Assembly: GCA_963931805.1 (NCBI GenBank) | Contig: OZ007497.1 | Coordinates: 2,720,501-2,784,500 of the forward strand | DNA: 64,000 nucleotides | From: Microdon myrmicae | Lineage: Eukaryota; Arthropoda; Insecta; Diptera; Syrphidae | Direction of reading: 5' to 3' | Shown here: positions 35,966 to 45,003 of the stretch, piece after piece | Position numbering within the stretch: the first letter of the stretch is position 1 | Layout: the number at the start of each line of letters is the position of its first letter | Notes under the pieces: generated by a model | Seen by the model: the letters and a program-made list of their open reading frames with translations, nothing else | Databases searched by the model: none | Told to the model about the DNA's origin: nothing | Made by a program: the position numbers and the translations under genes

Positions 35966-36480
35966 GTATCGTTTCCGCTCCCACAGACTAATGTTGATTT
36001 ATATATGTTGTTATCAAAAAAAAACCAAACATGACTGTGCTTGTCCGATCTTATGAGCTTGGATGCTATAGTAAACTCTTTTTTTATTTCTAAGTGTATT
36101 TATGAGAGCCAATTATTCTTATCATAGTTTCCATATTGAAGAAAGAATTCATTGCTTCCGCTCCCCCAGACTAATGTTGATTTATATATGCTGTTATCAA
36201 AAAAAACCAAACATGACTGTGCTTGTCCGATCTTATGAGCTTGGATGCTATAGTAAACTCTTTTTTATTTCTAAGTGTATTTATGAGAACCAATTATTCT
36301 TATCATAGTTTCCATAATGTATCGTTTCCGCTCCCACAGACTAATGTTGATTTCTATATGTTGTTATCAAAAAAACCAAACATGACTATGCTTGTCCGAT
36401 CTTATGAGCTTGAATGCTATAGTAAACTCTTTTTTTTATTTCTAAGTGTATTTATGAGAGCCAATTATTCCTTATCTTAT
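35755..36480 (+). repeat. ~170-bp repeat units at the inner edge of the left inverted repeat
   Basis: Four units with CCAATTATTCTTATCATAG, GACTAATGTTGATTT and GCTTGTCCGATCTTATGAGC. Two alternating variants exist, CATATTGAAGAAAGAATTC and CATAATGTATCGTTTCCG. The right side carries two to three units, all related to the first variant. The copy-number difference points to recombination or slippage near the replication termini. Confidence 0.85.
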
Positions 36481-36484
36481 TTTC

Positions 36485-36573
36485 CATATTGAGCAAAGAA
36501 TGTCTCGTTTCCGGTATTAGAAGGGGATTTCTTGTATAAAAGGTCGAGTTTTTAATCCAGTATGTATCAGTTT
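36485..36573 (+). promoter_or_regulatory. Shared promoter module, copy 1 (111-residue gene)
   Basis: CAAAGAATGTCTCGTTTCC, then GGTATTAGAAGGGGATTTCT, a TATA box TATAAAA at 36535-36541 and the arthropod initiator TCAGTT at 36567-36572, with 34 bases between the TATA T and the initiator A. The ATG of the downstream gene is about 50 bases further on. The same module occurs at 38430-38511 and, inverted, at 44743-44815. Confidence 0.85.
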
Positions 36574-36619
36574 ACTTTAAAAATTAAACCTAGTAAAACA
36601 GCTCTGCCTATATATAATA

Positions 36620-36955
36620 ATGGAGGGTTTGAATCAATTGGGTAAAATTAAACCACTAGAGAGTTTAAAAACTCTAATACTAAATAGGAAATATAAAATA
36701 CTTCGAGCGATAAGGTGCCAAACCAAGTATGGACCGAGGATACTGGTTGAACTGGAGAACAATAAGGTGTTCCTGCCTATTCGCTTCAACATGATGGATG
36801 AGGACACCATGAAGATGCTTACCTCGAGTGAGATGGAGGTGCTCCAAGCAGTAGGAAATACATTCGAATTGACGTTTCATTCCACAACATCGGAAGCGGA
36901 CGAATCAGAATTTTTATATTCGCAACCATTTTTTTACAATTCAAATAAGAAATAA
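36620..36955 (+). CDS. 111-residue protein of the Polinton-like element
   Basis: An intact small ORF from the ATG at 36620, directly downstream of promoter copy 1, with an AATAAATAAA signal at its stop codon. The first half is basic (KIKPLESLKTLILNRKYKILRAIRC) and leads into TKYGPRILVELENNKVFLPIRF, a compact beta-rich stretch. The C-terminal third is acidic and ends in an aromatic, asparagine-rich tail. I recall small proteins with this TKYGP...LPKR-type core near polymerase genes of this kind in other arthropod genomes, but I know no assigned function. By size, placement and basic/beta core a single-stranded-DNA-binding or replication-accessory role is possible; that is inference. It has no membrane segment or signal peptide. 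Confidence 0.75.
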   Translation: MEGLNQLGKIKPLESLKTLILNRKYKILRAIRCQTKYGPRILVELENNKVFLPIRFNMMDEDTMKMLTSSEMEVLQAVGNTFELTFHSTTSEADESEFLYSQPFFYNSNKK

Positions 36956-37284
36956 ATAAAAAAATATATTTAAACAGTAAAATTAATTGATGTTTTTCAC
37001 TTTGGCTAATTTTGTGAGAAAATTATTCGAATACTGGTCATTCATTTTTTCCCTCCATGAGTCTTAGAGTATCAAATATAGGCTCATCATAACATCATAT
37101 GATAAGATTGAAGAAGCAGTCTGTTTGGACCAGCCCTGTTTGGAATCGTTCTGTATTATTCGAATATTGAGCAGTTATTTTTCCTCCCCAGGAGTCTTAG
37201 AATATCAAATATAGTCCACCATAACATCATATGACAAGCCCTGCTTACAGCATTGAAGAGTTATCAGAGAGGGGTGGTACATAA

Positions 37285-37470
37285 TACAACCTGTTTGGAA
37301 TCGCCCTGTTTAAAGAAATCGCCCTGTTTGGAACCATTCTGCTTGAAGAGACAGCCTGTTTGGAATCGCCCTGTTTAAAGAAACCGCCTGTTTGGAATCG
37401 CCCTGTTTAAAGAACCCGCCTGTTTGGAACCGCCCTGTTTAAAGAAACCGCCTGTTTGAAGCCACCCTTT
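37285..37470. repeat. ~30-bp tandem repeat
   Basis: About six imperfect units alternating CCTGTTTGGAA(T/C)CG and CCCTGTTTAAAGAAACC. It lies between the 111-residue gene and the next repeat array, and its function is unknown. Confidence 0.85.
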
Positions 37471-37599
37471 TTTGTTATACATCCGATCCATAGAGACCTG
37501 TTTACTGATTTGAATTCTCATAGATCTTGGATGAGGAGATGTTTTTCTAAGAATAAATCAAAAAAAAAAAAATATGCTTAAACATTAAAATTAACTGAT

Positions 37600-38310
37600 G
37601 TTCTCTTATCAAAAATATGAATACTTACCCAGTCCAATGACCTCATATTTAACCACAAAAATTGTTTGATCTCTAAGAAAATATTAATCGAATCCCATAG
37701 TTCTCTTATCAAAAAATATGAATACTTACCCAGTCCAATGACCTCATATTTAACCACAAAAATTGTTTGAGCTCTAAGAAAATATTAATCGAATCCCATA
37801 GTTCTCTTATCAAAAAATATGAATACTTACCCAGTCCAATGACCTCATATTTAACCACAAAAATTGTTTGAGCTCTAAGAAAATATTAATCGAATCCCAT
37901 AGTTCTCTTATCAAAAAATATGAATACTTACCCAGTCCAATGACCTCATATTTAACCACAAAAATTGTTTGAGCTCTAAGAAAATATTAATCGAGTCCTA
38001 CAGTCCTATTATCAAAAATATGAATACTTACCCGATCCAATGACCTCATATTTAATCATAAAAATTGTTTGAGCTCTAAGAAAATATTAATCGAGTCCTA
38101 CAGTTCTATTATCAAAAATATGAATACTTACCCGATCCAATGACCTCATATTTAATCATAAAAATTGTTTGAGCTCTAAGAAAATATTAATCGAGTCCCA
38201 CAGTTCTCTTATCAAAAAATGTGAATGCTTACCCAGTCCAATAATCTCATATTTAACCATAAAAAATTGTTTGAATTCTAAGAAATATTAATTGAATCCC
38301 ATAGTTCTCT
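37600..38310. repeat. ~101-bp tandem repeat, seven units
   Basis: Units begin TTCTCTTATCAAAAAATATG and contain CTTACCCAGTCCAATGACCTC and TTGTTTGAGCTCTAAG. The first four units are nearly identical, the next three diverge. It sits just upstream of promoter copy 2. It could be an enhancer-like array or a replication feature. Confidence 0.9.
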
Positions 38311-38429
38311 TATCTTATTTTTTCTTTTTTTTCGTTATATTGTTCAAAAATGTTTTACTGGTCTGGTGATATGACTAAATAATGATTTCTATGTCGCTGG
38401 TCATTATTCCTTATCTTATTTTCCATATT

Positions 38430-38511
38430 GAGCAAAGAATGTCTCGTTTCCGGTATTAGAAGGGATTTCTTCTATAAAATGTCGAATGTTAAAACCAGTG
38501 CGTATCAGTTT
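38430..38511 (+). promoter_or_regulatory. Shared promoter module, copy 2 (polymerase gene)
   Basis: Same order as copy 1: CAAAGAATGTCTCGTTTCC, GGTATTAGAAGGGATTTCT, TATAAAA at 38473-38479, initiator TCAGTT at 38505-38510, again with 34-base spacing. The polymerase ATG is 1.5 kb downstream, which two apparent 5' UTR introns would explain. Confidence 0.82.
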
Positions 38512-38639
38512 ACTTTGACGAAGCAAAGATTCATATTCATTTTGTTTTTGATATATATTTAGTGAGTCAAAAAAGTCTGTGTGTAAAAAAAAGATAAAAA
38601 TCAACAACATCATCATCATCATATCAAAATAGGAAAAAG

Positions 38640-39512
38640 GTAAGTTATCTTATAATTATATTAATTATGGAAAAAAATTTTTTAGGTAACAATTACGTGG
38701 ACGGCTCTAGTGTTTTTTGCGATTAAATTTTTAGGTAACAGTTACGCGGTTTCTAGTGTTTTTTGCGAATAAATTATTAGTTAACAATTCGGCGGTGCTA
38801 GATTAAATTTTTAGTTAACAGTTACGTGGTGCTATAGATAACAATTACGCGGTTTCTAGTGTTTTTGCGAATAAATTATTAGTTAACAATTCGGCGGTGC
38901 AAGATTAAATTTTTAGTTAACAATTACGTGGCGATAATGTTTCGCGGGTAAATTTTACTTAATAATTACGCGGTTCTAGTGTTTTTGAGGATAAATTTTT
39001 AGTTAACAATTAGGCGGTGCTAGACTAAATTTTTAGTTAACAATTACGTGGTGATATAGATAACAATTACGCGGTTTCTAGTGTTTTTGCGAATAAATTA
39101 TTAGTTAACAATTACGTGGTGCTAGATTAAATTTTTTTTTTAGTTAACAATTACGTGGCGATAATGTTTCGCGGGTAAATTTTACTTAATAATTACGCGG
39201 TTCTAGTGTTTTTGTGAATAAATTATTAGTTAACAATTAGTTAAATTTTTTTTAGTTAACAATTACGTGGCGATAATGTTTCGCGGGTAAATTTTACTTA
39301 ATAATTACGCGGTTCTAGTGTTTTTGCGAATAAATTATTAGTTAACAATTAGGCGGTGCTAGATTAAATTTTTTTAGTTAACAATTACGTGGTGATAATG
39401 TTTCGCGTTTAAATTTTTAGTTAACAATTACGCAGTTTCTAGTGTTTTGCTATTGGAATTTGTTTATCCTTTTTTTGAATATTGTTTTAATGAAGTTTTT
39501 TTATCCATATAG
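38640..39512 (+). other. Putative 5' UTR intron 1 of the polymerase gene, repeat-filled
   Basis: A strong donor (AAAAAGGTAAGT, GT at 38640) and an acceptor (TATCCATATAG, AG at 39511-39512). The interior is an array of TTAGTTAACAATTACGTGG, GATTAAATTTTTAG, TTTCTAGTGTTTTTGCG and TAATGTTTCGCGG blocks in variable order. No transcript supports it; this is read from splice signals only. Confidence 0.55.
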
Positions 39513-39579
39513 ATATTCAACAACATCAAAGAAAAAATCGACGGGGGAATTAGTGATAAAAAAATCATCATCAAAAACG

Positions 39580-39963
39580 GTAAGTTATCTTATATATTAA
39601 TTATTATTTCTTTTTTTTGATGCGGTGTTAGTATTTATTTTGTTATGGGTTTTAAATGTAGAGCGCAATATTTAATGAAAATTGTTTTGTTCTTAACAAT
39701 AATACGGTGTTATCGTTTTAGAGAGAGAAGAAGTAAATATTAATATGAAATTTATAGTGAAAAAATACATATAGCAAAAATTATCACTTTTTAATAGACA
39801 ATCGCGGTCTATCGTAGTGATGTTTTGTAATAGCGATTTTTTTTCTGCTTTTTTATTGGTTCCTATTGCTAAAATGACATCGCCTAATACCTACTCAACC
39901 TCTCTTCTAAACAAAAAACAAAACTGTAGTAGTAACAATAAAATTTTATTCATTCCTTTTTAG
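39580..39963 (+). other. Putative 5' UTR intron 2 of the polymerase gene
   Basis: Donor AAACGGTAAGTTATCTTAT (GT at 39580), with the same ten bases after the splice site as intron 1, and a pyrimidine-rich acceptor CATTCCTTTTTAG ending at 39963. The intervening exon is 39513-39579. The ATG follows at 40032. Confidence 0.5.
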
Positions 39964-40031
39964 ATAAAAAACACCAACCAAAAAAAATAAAAAAAAATTT
40001 AATTTAATAATATAACCAAATATTTAATAAT

Positions 40032-43000
40032 ATGAAGCGATCAGGACAACAACAACAACAACCAACAATGTCAGGAGAACAACCTGCAAAAAAATCTAAG
40101 CAGTCGACATACAAAAGATGCTTGTTTTGCTATGAGAATGTTGAAGAGCAGCTTTGGGTTCAACATCAAAGAAAAAATACCCATAAAGCAAACGCTCAAC
40201 AATCTCTAAATGAAAATGTTTCCTTGATAGCAAACGCGTTCAAAAATCGTGTAAAAACATTCTCCATCACCAACAAAGATGAGAGTATGATAAATGTGAA
40301 TAATCTGTTTGAAAAAAATATTCCATTGATTAATGAATTATTGAAAAATCAATTGGAAATTTTGAGCACCTTTAAATTTAGCATGGAGCTTTTTGCTAAG
40401 TTTGCGAAATTCACCAAAGAATGTGATGAATTAATGCAAATAGATATAAAAAGCATGCAAACTAAAATGTACACGATTGAGAACGAGGAAGACATAAGGG
40501 AACATTTGAGCACGGCAATTGAAAATATCAAAACAAAATTGGAAGAGTTTCAAGAAAAAGAGAGCGGATGGACGTTGTTAACATTTCAGAGCATTGAAAT
40601 TAATATCAACAAATACGATCCACTTCGAGCTTCTTCCCATTTTAGCCTGCCTAAGCAAATATTGACCAAAAAAGCCTGTATCAATGTGAAAAACAATGAT
40701 GATTACTGTTTTAAATGGGCTATTATATCGGCTTTCGCGAATGATACACATCATGCTGATAGACCATCTCATTATAAAATTGCCAACATAGCAAGCGAAA
40801 CAATAGTATACAATGAACAAGTACTTTGTTTCAAGAATATGCAATTTCCTCTAGCAGTCGAAGACACGAGCATATTCGAAACAAATAATCCAGCCATTAG
40901 CATAAATGTTTTTGGTTATGAGATTAATGATAAAGGGCAATATCAGATAATTGGACCCTACTATCATACTCGCGAGGAAAAAGCAAAGCATATTAACTTG
41001 CTTTATTGCATAAGTAGTGATGATGTAAATAAAACGCATTATGTATACATTAAAAACATCTCGCGTTTATTGAAAAGCCAGATTATCAAAGATAACAATC
41101 GAATGCATCTATGCAACGGCTGCTTGCTGCGGTTCGCTTCAGAATCTATCCTACAAATGCATAAGAGCGAATGCAAAAAAATAATAACAATTATGCCTGA
41201 TGAAGGTAATAAAATACTTAAATTTAAAAAGCATAATCGCAAATTAATTGTTCCTTTTGTGGTGTATGCGGATTTTGAATCCATTCTACGCCCCATTAGC
41301 CAATGTGCACCGAATCCGGAAATTTCTTCAACGACAGACGTTCAACAACATATCCCGTGTGCTTTTTCATATCATATCAAATGCTCTTTTGATGATGATT
41401 TAAGCAAGCACCGCATATTTGTTGGTAAGTCAAAACATGTTTAATAAGAAAAAATCATAAAACTAATAAAACATTTTTTTCTTTTTTTGCAGGAGAAGAC
41501 ACACCAAACCGGTTTGTGCAGATGCTATTCAACGATTTAATACATATTCACAAGGAAGTCATTGGTCGACCAAAGCCAATGGCTCCTTTAACAAAACAAC
41601 AGAATCAACATCAAATAACATCGCCAGTCTGCAGTATTTGTAAGGTTAGATTTAATGAATTAGATGTAAGAGTAAGGGACCATTGCCATTTCACTGGTGT
41701 CTATAGAGGACCAGCCCATTCTCAGTGTAATTTAGATTTTCGCGTTCCAACCTTTTTCCCAGTCTTTTTCCATAATTTGACGGGTTATGATTCTCATCTA
41801 TTTATGAAAAGTCTGGGTTGTATTAAGGGGGAAATACGTATAATTCCACTAAATAAGGAAAATTATATATCAATATCCAAACGCATATATTTAGATGAGC
41901 ACAATTCATTTGAGATTAGGTTTTTAGATTCATGTCGATTTCTACAGTCTAGCATAGATTCGCTAACTAAAAATTTATCCGAAGACGATTTCATAATTAA
42001 TAGGGGATTTTACAAAAACGATTCCTCTTTGAAGTTAATGATGAGGAAGGGGGTATTTCCCTATGAATATGTTAATTGTTGGGCTCGTTTAGATGACTGT
42101 TCTCTTCCTCCAATTACAGAATTCTTTAATAGACTAACGAATGAAGATTGTTTAGTTGAAGATTACGATCATGCTCAAAAAGTGTGGAAGCATTTCAATT
42201 GTAAAACATTAAAAGAGTACATGCTTTTATATCTGCAGAGCGATGTCTTGTTGCTGGCAGATGTATTTGAGAATTTTCGTAAGGTTTGTCTAGATATATA
42301 TGAGTTAGATCCATGTCATTACTATACATCTCCCGGCTTATCTTGGGATGCAATGTTGAAAACAACAGAAATCAATCTGGAACTTCTAACAGATGTTGAG
42401 ATGCTTAATTTCTTTAAGAATGGCATCCGTGGCGGATTATGTCAGTGTAGCCATCGACATACCGTTGCGAATAATAAATATTTGAAAAATTTCGATGCTA
42501 GCAAGCCAAATAAATATCTTATGTATTTAGATGCAAATAACCTGTACGGTTGGGCAATGTCGCAACATCTTCCAGATGGAAATTTTCAATGGAGTGATCC
42601 ACAAATCTTCACAACCGATTATATTTTAAATTGTGATGGAAACGATAAAATCGGCTATGTATTGGAAGTAGATTTAACTTATCCAATTGATCTTCACGAT
42701 CAGCATAATGATCTTCCATTTTGCCCAGAAAATATGATAACGCCTGGGTGCAAAACTCCTAAGCTTGTCGCTAGTCTACATTCAAAGACAAAGTATATAA
42801 TTCATCTAAAGAATTTACAACAATGTCTGAAACATGGGCTGATTCTCACTAGAGTTCATAGAGTGTTGTCTTTTACACAATCTGAGTGGTTGCAAAAATA
42901 TATAACCCTCAACACGGAGTATAGAAAAAAGGCGAAAAATAAGTTTGAAAAAGACTTTTTTAAATTAATGAATAATAGTGTGTATGGCAAAACCATGGAG

Positions 43001-43774
43001 AATGTTGAGAAGCGACGAGATGTAAAAATTGTTTCTCAATGGGAAGGAGAAAGAAATTCACACAGCGCCAGAAAACTGATTGCTCATCCCAATTTCCATA
43101 GCCTCTCAATATTTACACCTCAGATGTGTGCTATTGAACTGAGCAAGGCGCGAATAGTATTTGATAAACCCATTTATTTAGGATTCGCAGTATTAGAACT
43201 ATCAAAATGGCTCATGTATGACTTTCACTATGATTACATGAGAAAAAAGTTTGATACGGCGATTCAGCTGAATTACATGGATACAGACTCTTTTATCTAT
43301 ACAATATCAACTAATGATTTTTATTCGGATATATATAGCGATATTGTTGATCCCGAAAAATCTAGGTTTGATACATCGGAATATCCAATAGATAACATTC
43401 ATAATTTCCCTCAAATAAATGGAAAAGTTCTCGGAAAATTCAAAGATGAGAACAACGGTAAAAACATGACTGAATTCATTGGGTTAAGAGCTAAAATGTA
43501 TTCTTTTGCTTTAGACACCAGTGAAGTAACAAAAAAGGCCAAGGGGGTAAAGAAGTCTGTTACCAATAGTTTAGATATAAGAGATTATAGAAATTGTTTG
43601 TTAAGACGTAAGTTATTATATAAGCCTATGTTAATATTTAGAAGTAAGTTACACAATATTTATACACAGTCTGTAAATAAGTTAGCATTAAGCGATAGCG
43701 ACACAAAAAGGTATATTTGTGAAGATCGCGTAAGCACATATGCTTGGGGGCATAATAGATTAAGTAATGTTTAA
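40032..43774 (+). CDS. polB: Protein-primed family B DNA polymerase with endonuclease VII insert (two coding exons)
   Basis: Replicative polymerase of the element, 1,224 residues from exons 40032-41424 and 41493-43774. The 68-bp intron has a GTAAGT donor and TTTTTTTGCAG acceptor, and the frame is preserved. In order: Q-rich start; C2H2-like finger (C30, C33, H45, H51); a domain with CFKW (C226), HINLL (320) and THY (H336); a CCHC finger (361-381); Exo I YADFES (412-417); an HNH/endonuclease VII-type insert with two CxxC-type pairs and DHCHFTG (about 510-548); Exo II HNLTGYDSH (558); Exo III YLQSD (711); Pol A DANNLYGWAM (811); Pol B KLMNNSVYGK (955); Pol C YMDTDSF (1059); RAKMY (1130). All catalytic residues expected of an active exonuclease and polymerase are present. 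The gene is uninterrupted, unlike every other TE gene in the window. Protein priming fits the long terminal inverted repeats. Confidence 0.93.
41425..41492 (+). other. Coding intron of the polymerase gene
   Basis: 68 bp, donor G|GTAAGT, acceptor TTTTTTTGCAG|G. It splits a glycine codon after the first base. The next exon reads through in frame for 21 bases before the stretch that is open on its own, which supports real splicing rather than a frameshift. Confidence 0.88.
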
Positions 43775-44200
43775 GTTAAAAAATTATGACTCATATTTAT
43801 ATTTAATAATAGGATTGTTATATATTTTTTTAAATAATGTAAATAATTTTTTTGTAGCTAATAGGTTAGATATAAGAGATATTTGTAGTAAAAAAATAAA
43901 AAAAGTAATAAATTATAACGTTATGAGAAAAAAAATTAACTATTGTTTTCTTTATTGATTCGCTTGTGTGTTCATGGAATGAATGTTTTAGACTAACTGG
44001 ATACATTCGATAGTCTATCATTATAAATAGGACTTTATTACTCGCGATGATTACTGTGGAAAAACTAATGTTGATGTCAATGGTTAAAAAAATGAACCCA
44101 AACAATGATATGGAGAACAATGTACCTGTTAATAATAGAAAAAATAAGATTGCTTTTTTTAATTTGACGTTTTTTTATTTTAATTTTTTATTTTATATAA
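43775..44200. other. AT-rich convergent intergenic region
   Basis: Lies between the 3' ends of the polymerase gene (plus) and the acidic-protein gene (minus). It holds several AATAAA-like signals on both strands. Small ORFs here (a 63-residue one overlapping the polymerase stop and an 84-residue minus one) are hydrophobic, as expected of random AT-rich sequence, and are not called. Confidence 0.6.
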
Positions 44201-44611
44201 TTATAAAAAAAGATCATTGATGGTAGATTCCTCTACCTCGAAATTTATTAAGCTTTGTTGTAACAACTCGTCAGTGAGTAGACGATCGTTGTTGTTTAAA
44301 TTGAGATAATCATTGGTATATATAATATCCCCGGAATAGCTATTAACCATATCGTAATCTGCTATAAAAACATCGTCTTGAAGATAATTGAGGTCCAGGA
44401 ATATATCATCATCGATGTTAGGTTCATCAATCGGATGGCCTGAACCTAGCTGTCTGATGTCATCGTCCTCGTCATCATGAATAAAATAATCCTCAGTAGG
44501 AATATAATTTGATGTTTCTACATGGGGTTTTACTATGCAGATGGGTCTTGGCTTCCTATATTTGGCAAAATATCGATCAATTGCTTTCTCCTGAGCAATA
44601 GTTGGTTCCAT
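44201..44611 (-). CDS. 136-residue acidic protein of the Polinton-like element
   Basis: Minus-strand ORF from the ATG at 44611. The N-terminus is mildly basic (MEPTIAQEKAIDRYFAKYRKPRP). The rest is strongly acidic, rich in D, N, Y and L, with clusters such as HDDEDDDIRQLG and DEPNIDDDIFLDLNYLQDD. There is no cysteine cluster, transmembrane segment or fold I recognise. Directly upstream is an apparent 58-bp 5' UTR intron (44669-44612, GTAAGT to TTTATTAAAG) whose acceptor abuts the ATG, and then an inverted copy of the shared promoter. Promoter, intron and an open frame make it a real gene. An acidic partner of a polymerase, terminal-protein-like or transcription-activating role could be imagined, but nothing in the sequence shows one. 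Confidence 0.7.
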   Translation of the reverse strand: MEPTIAQEKAIDRYFAKYRKPRPICIVKPHVETSNYIPTEDYFIHDDEDDDIRQLGSGHPIDEPNIDDDIFLDLNYLQDDVFIADYDMVNSYSGDIIYTNDYLNLNNNDRLLTDELLQQSLINFEVEESTINDLFL

Positions 44612-44669
44612 CTTTAATAAAAAAATTAATCAAAAAAATGAAAAAAATAGTACAAATAGGACGACTTAC
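44612..44669 (-). other. Putative 5' UTR intron of the acidic-protein gene
   Basis: Minus-strand GGTAAGTCGTCC donor and TTTTTATTAAAG acceptor, 58 bp, with the acceptor immediately before the ATG. Short introns with the same GTAAGT donor occur in the polymerase gene. Confidence 0.6.
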
Positions 44670-44742
44670 CTTGAGATTCGTCTTCGTAGTCGGTTTTATT
44701 GTTTTGAGTAGATGTGAATTTCTTCTAGTCAAGTCTTCTAAT

Positions 44743-44815
44743 AGTGAATGTAAATTTAACACCCGACCTTTTTATACAAGAAATCCCCTTCTAATATCAA
44801 AACGAGACATTCTTT
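44743..44815 (-). promoter_or_regulatory. Shared promoter module, copy 3 (acidic-protein gene)
   Basis: Reverse strand: CAAAGAATGTCTCGTTTTG, ATATTAGAAGGGGATTTCT, TATAAAAA (44776-44769) and an initiator-like TCACT (44747-44743) with about 31-base spacing. It sits at the inner edge of the right inverted repeat. Confidence 0.78.
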
Positions 44816-45003
44816 GTACATTATGGAAACTATGATAAGAATAATTGGTTCTCATAAATACACTTAGAAATAAAAAAGAGTTTACTATAGCATCCAAGCT
44901 CATAAGATCGGACAAGCACAGTCATGTTTGGTTTTTTTTTGATAACAGCATATATAAATCAACATTAGTCTGGGGGAGCGGAAGCAATGAATTCTTTCTT
45001 CAA

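Noticed and set aside
37600..38310. CRISPR-like array
   Set aside because: Whole 101-bp units repeat with no unique spacers, in a eukaryotic mobile element. It is a plain tandem repeat.
43767..43958. 63-residue ORF overlapping the polymerase stop codon
   Set aside because: Extremely AT-rich region; hydrophobic and lysine/asparagine-rich composition expected by chance; no promoter of its own.
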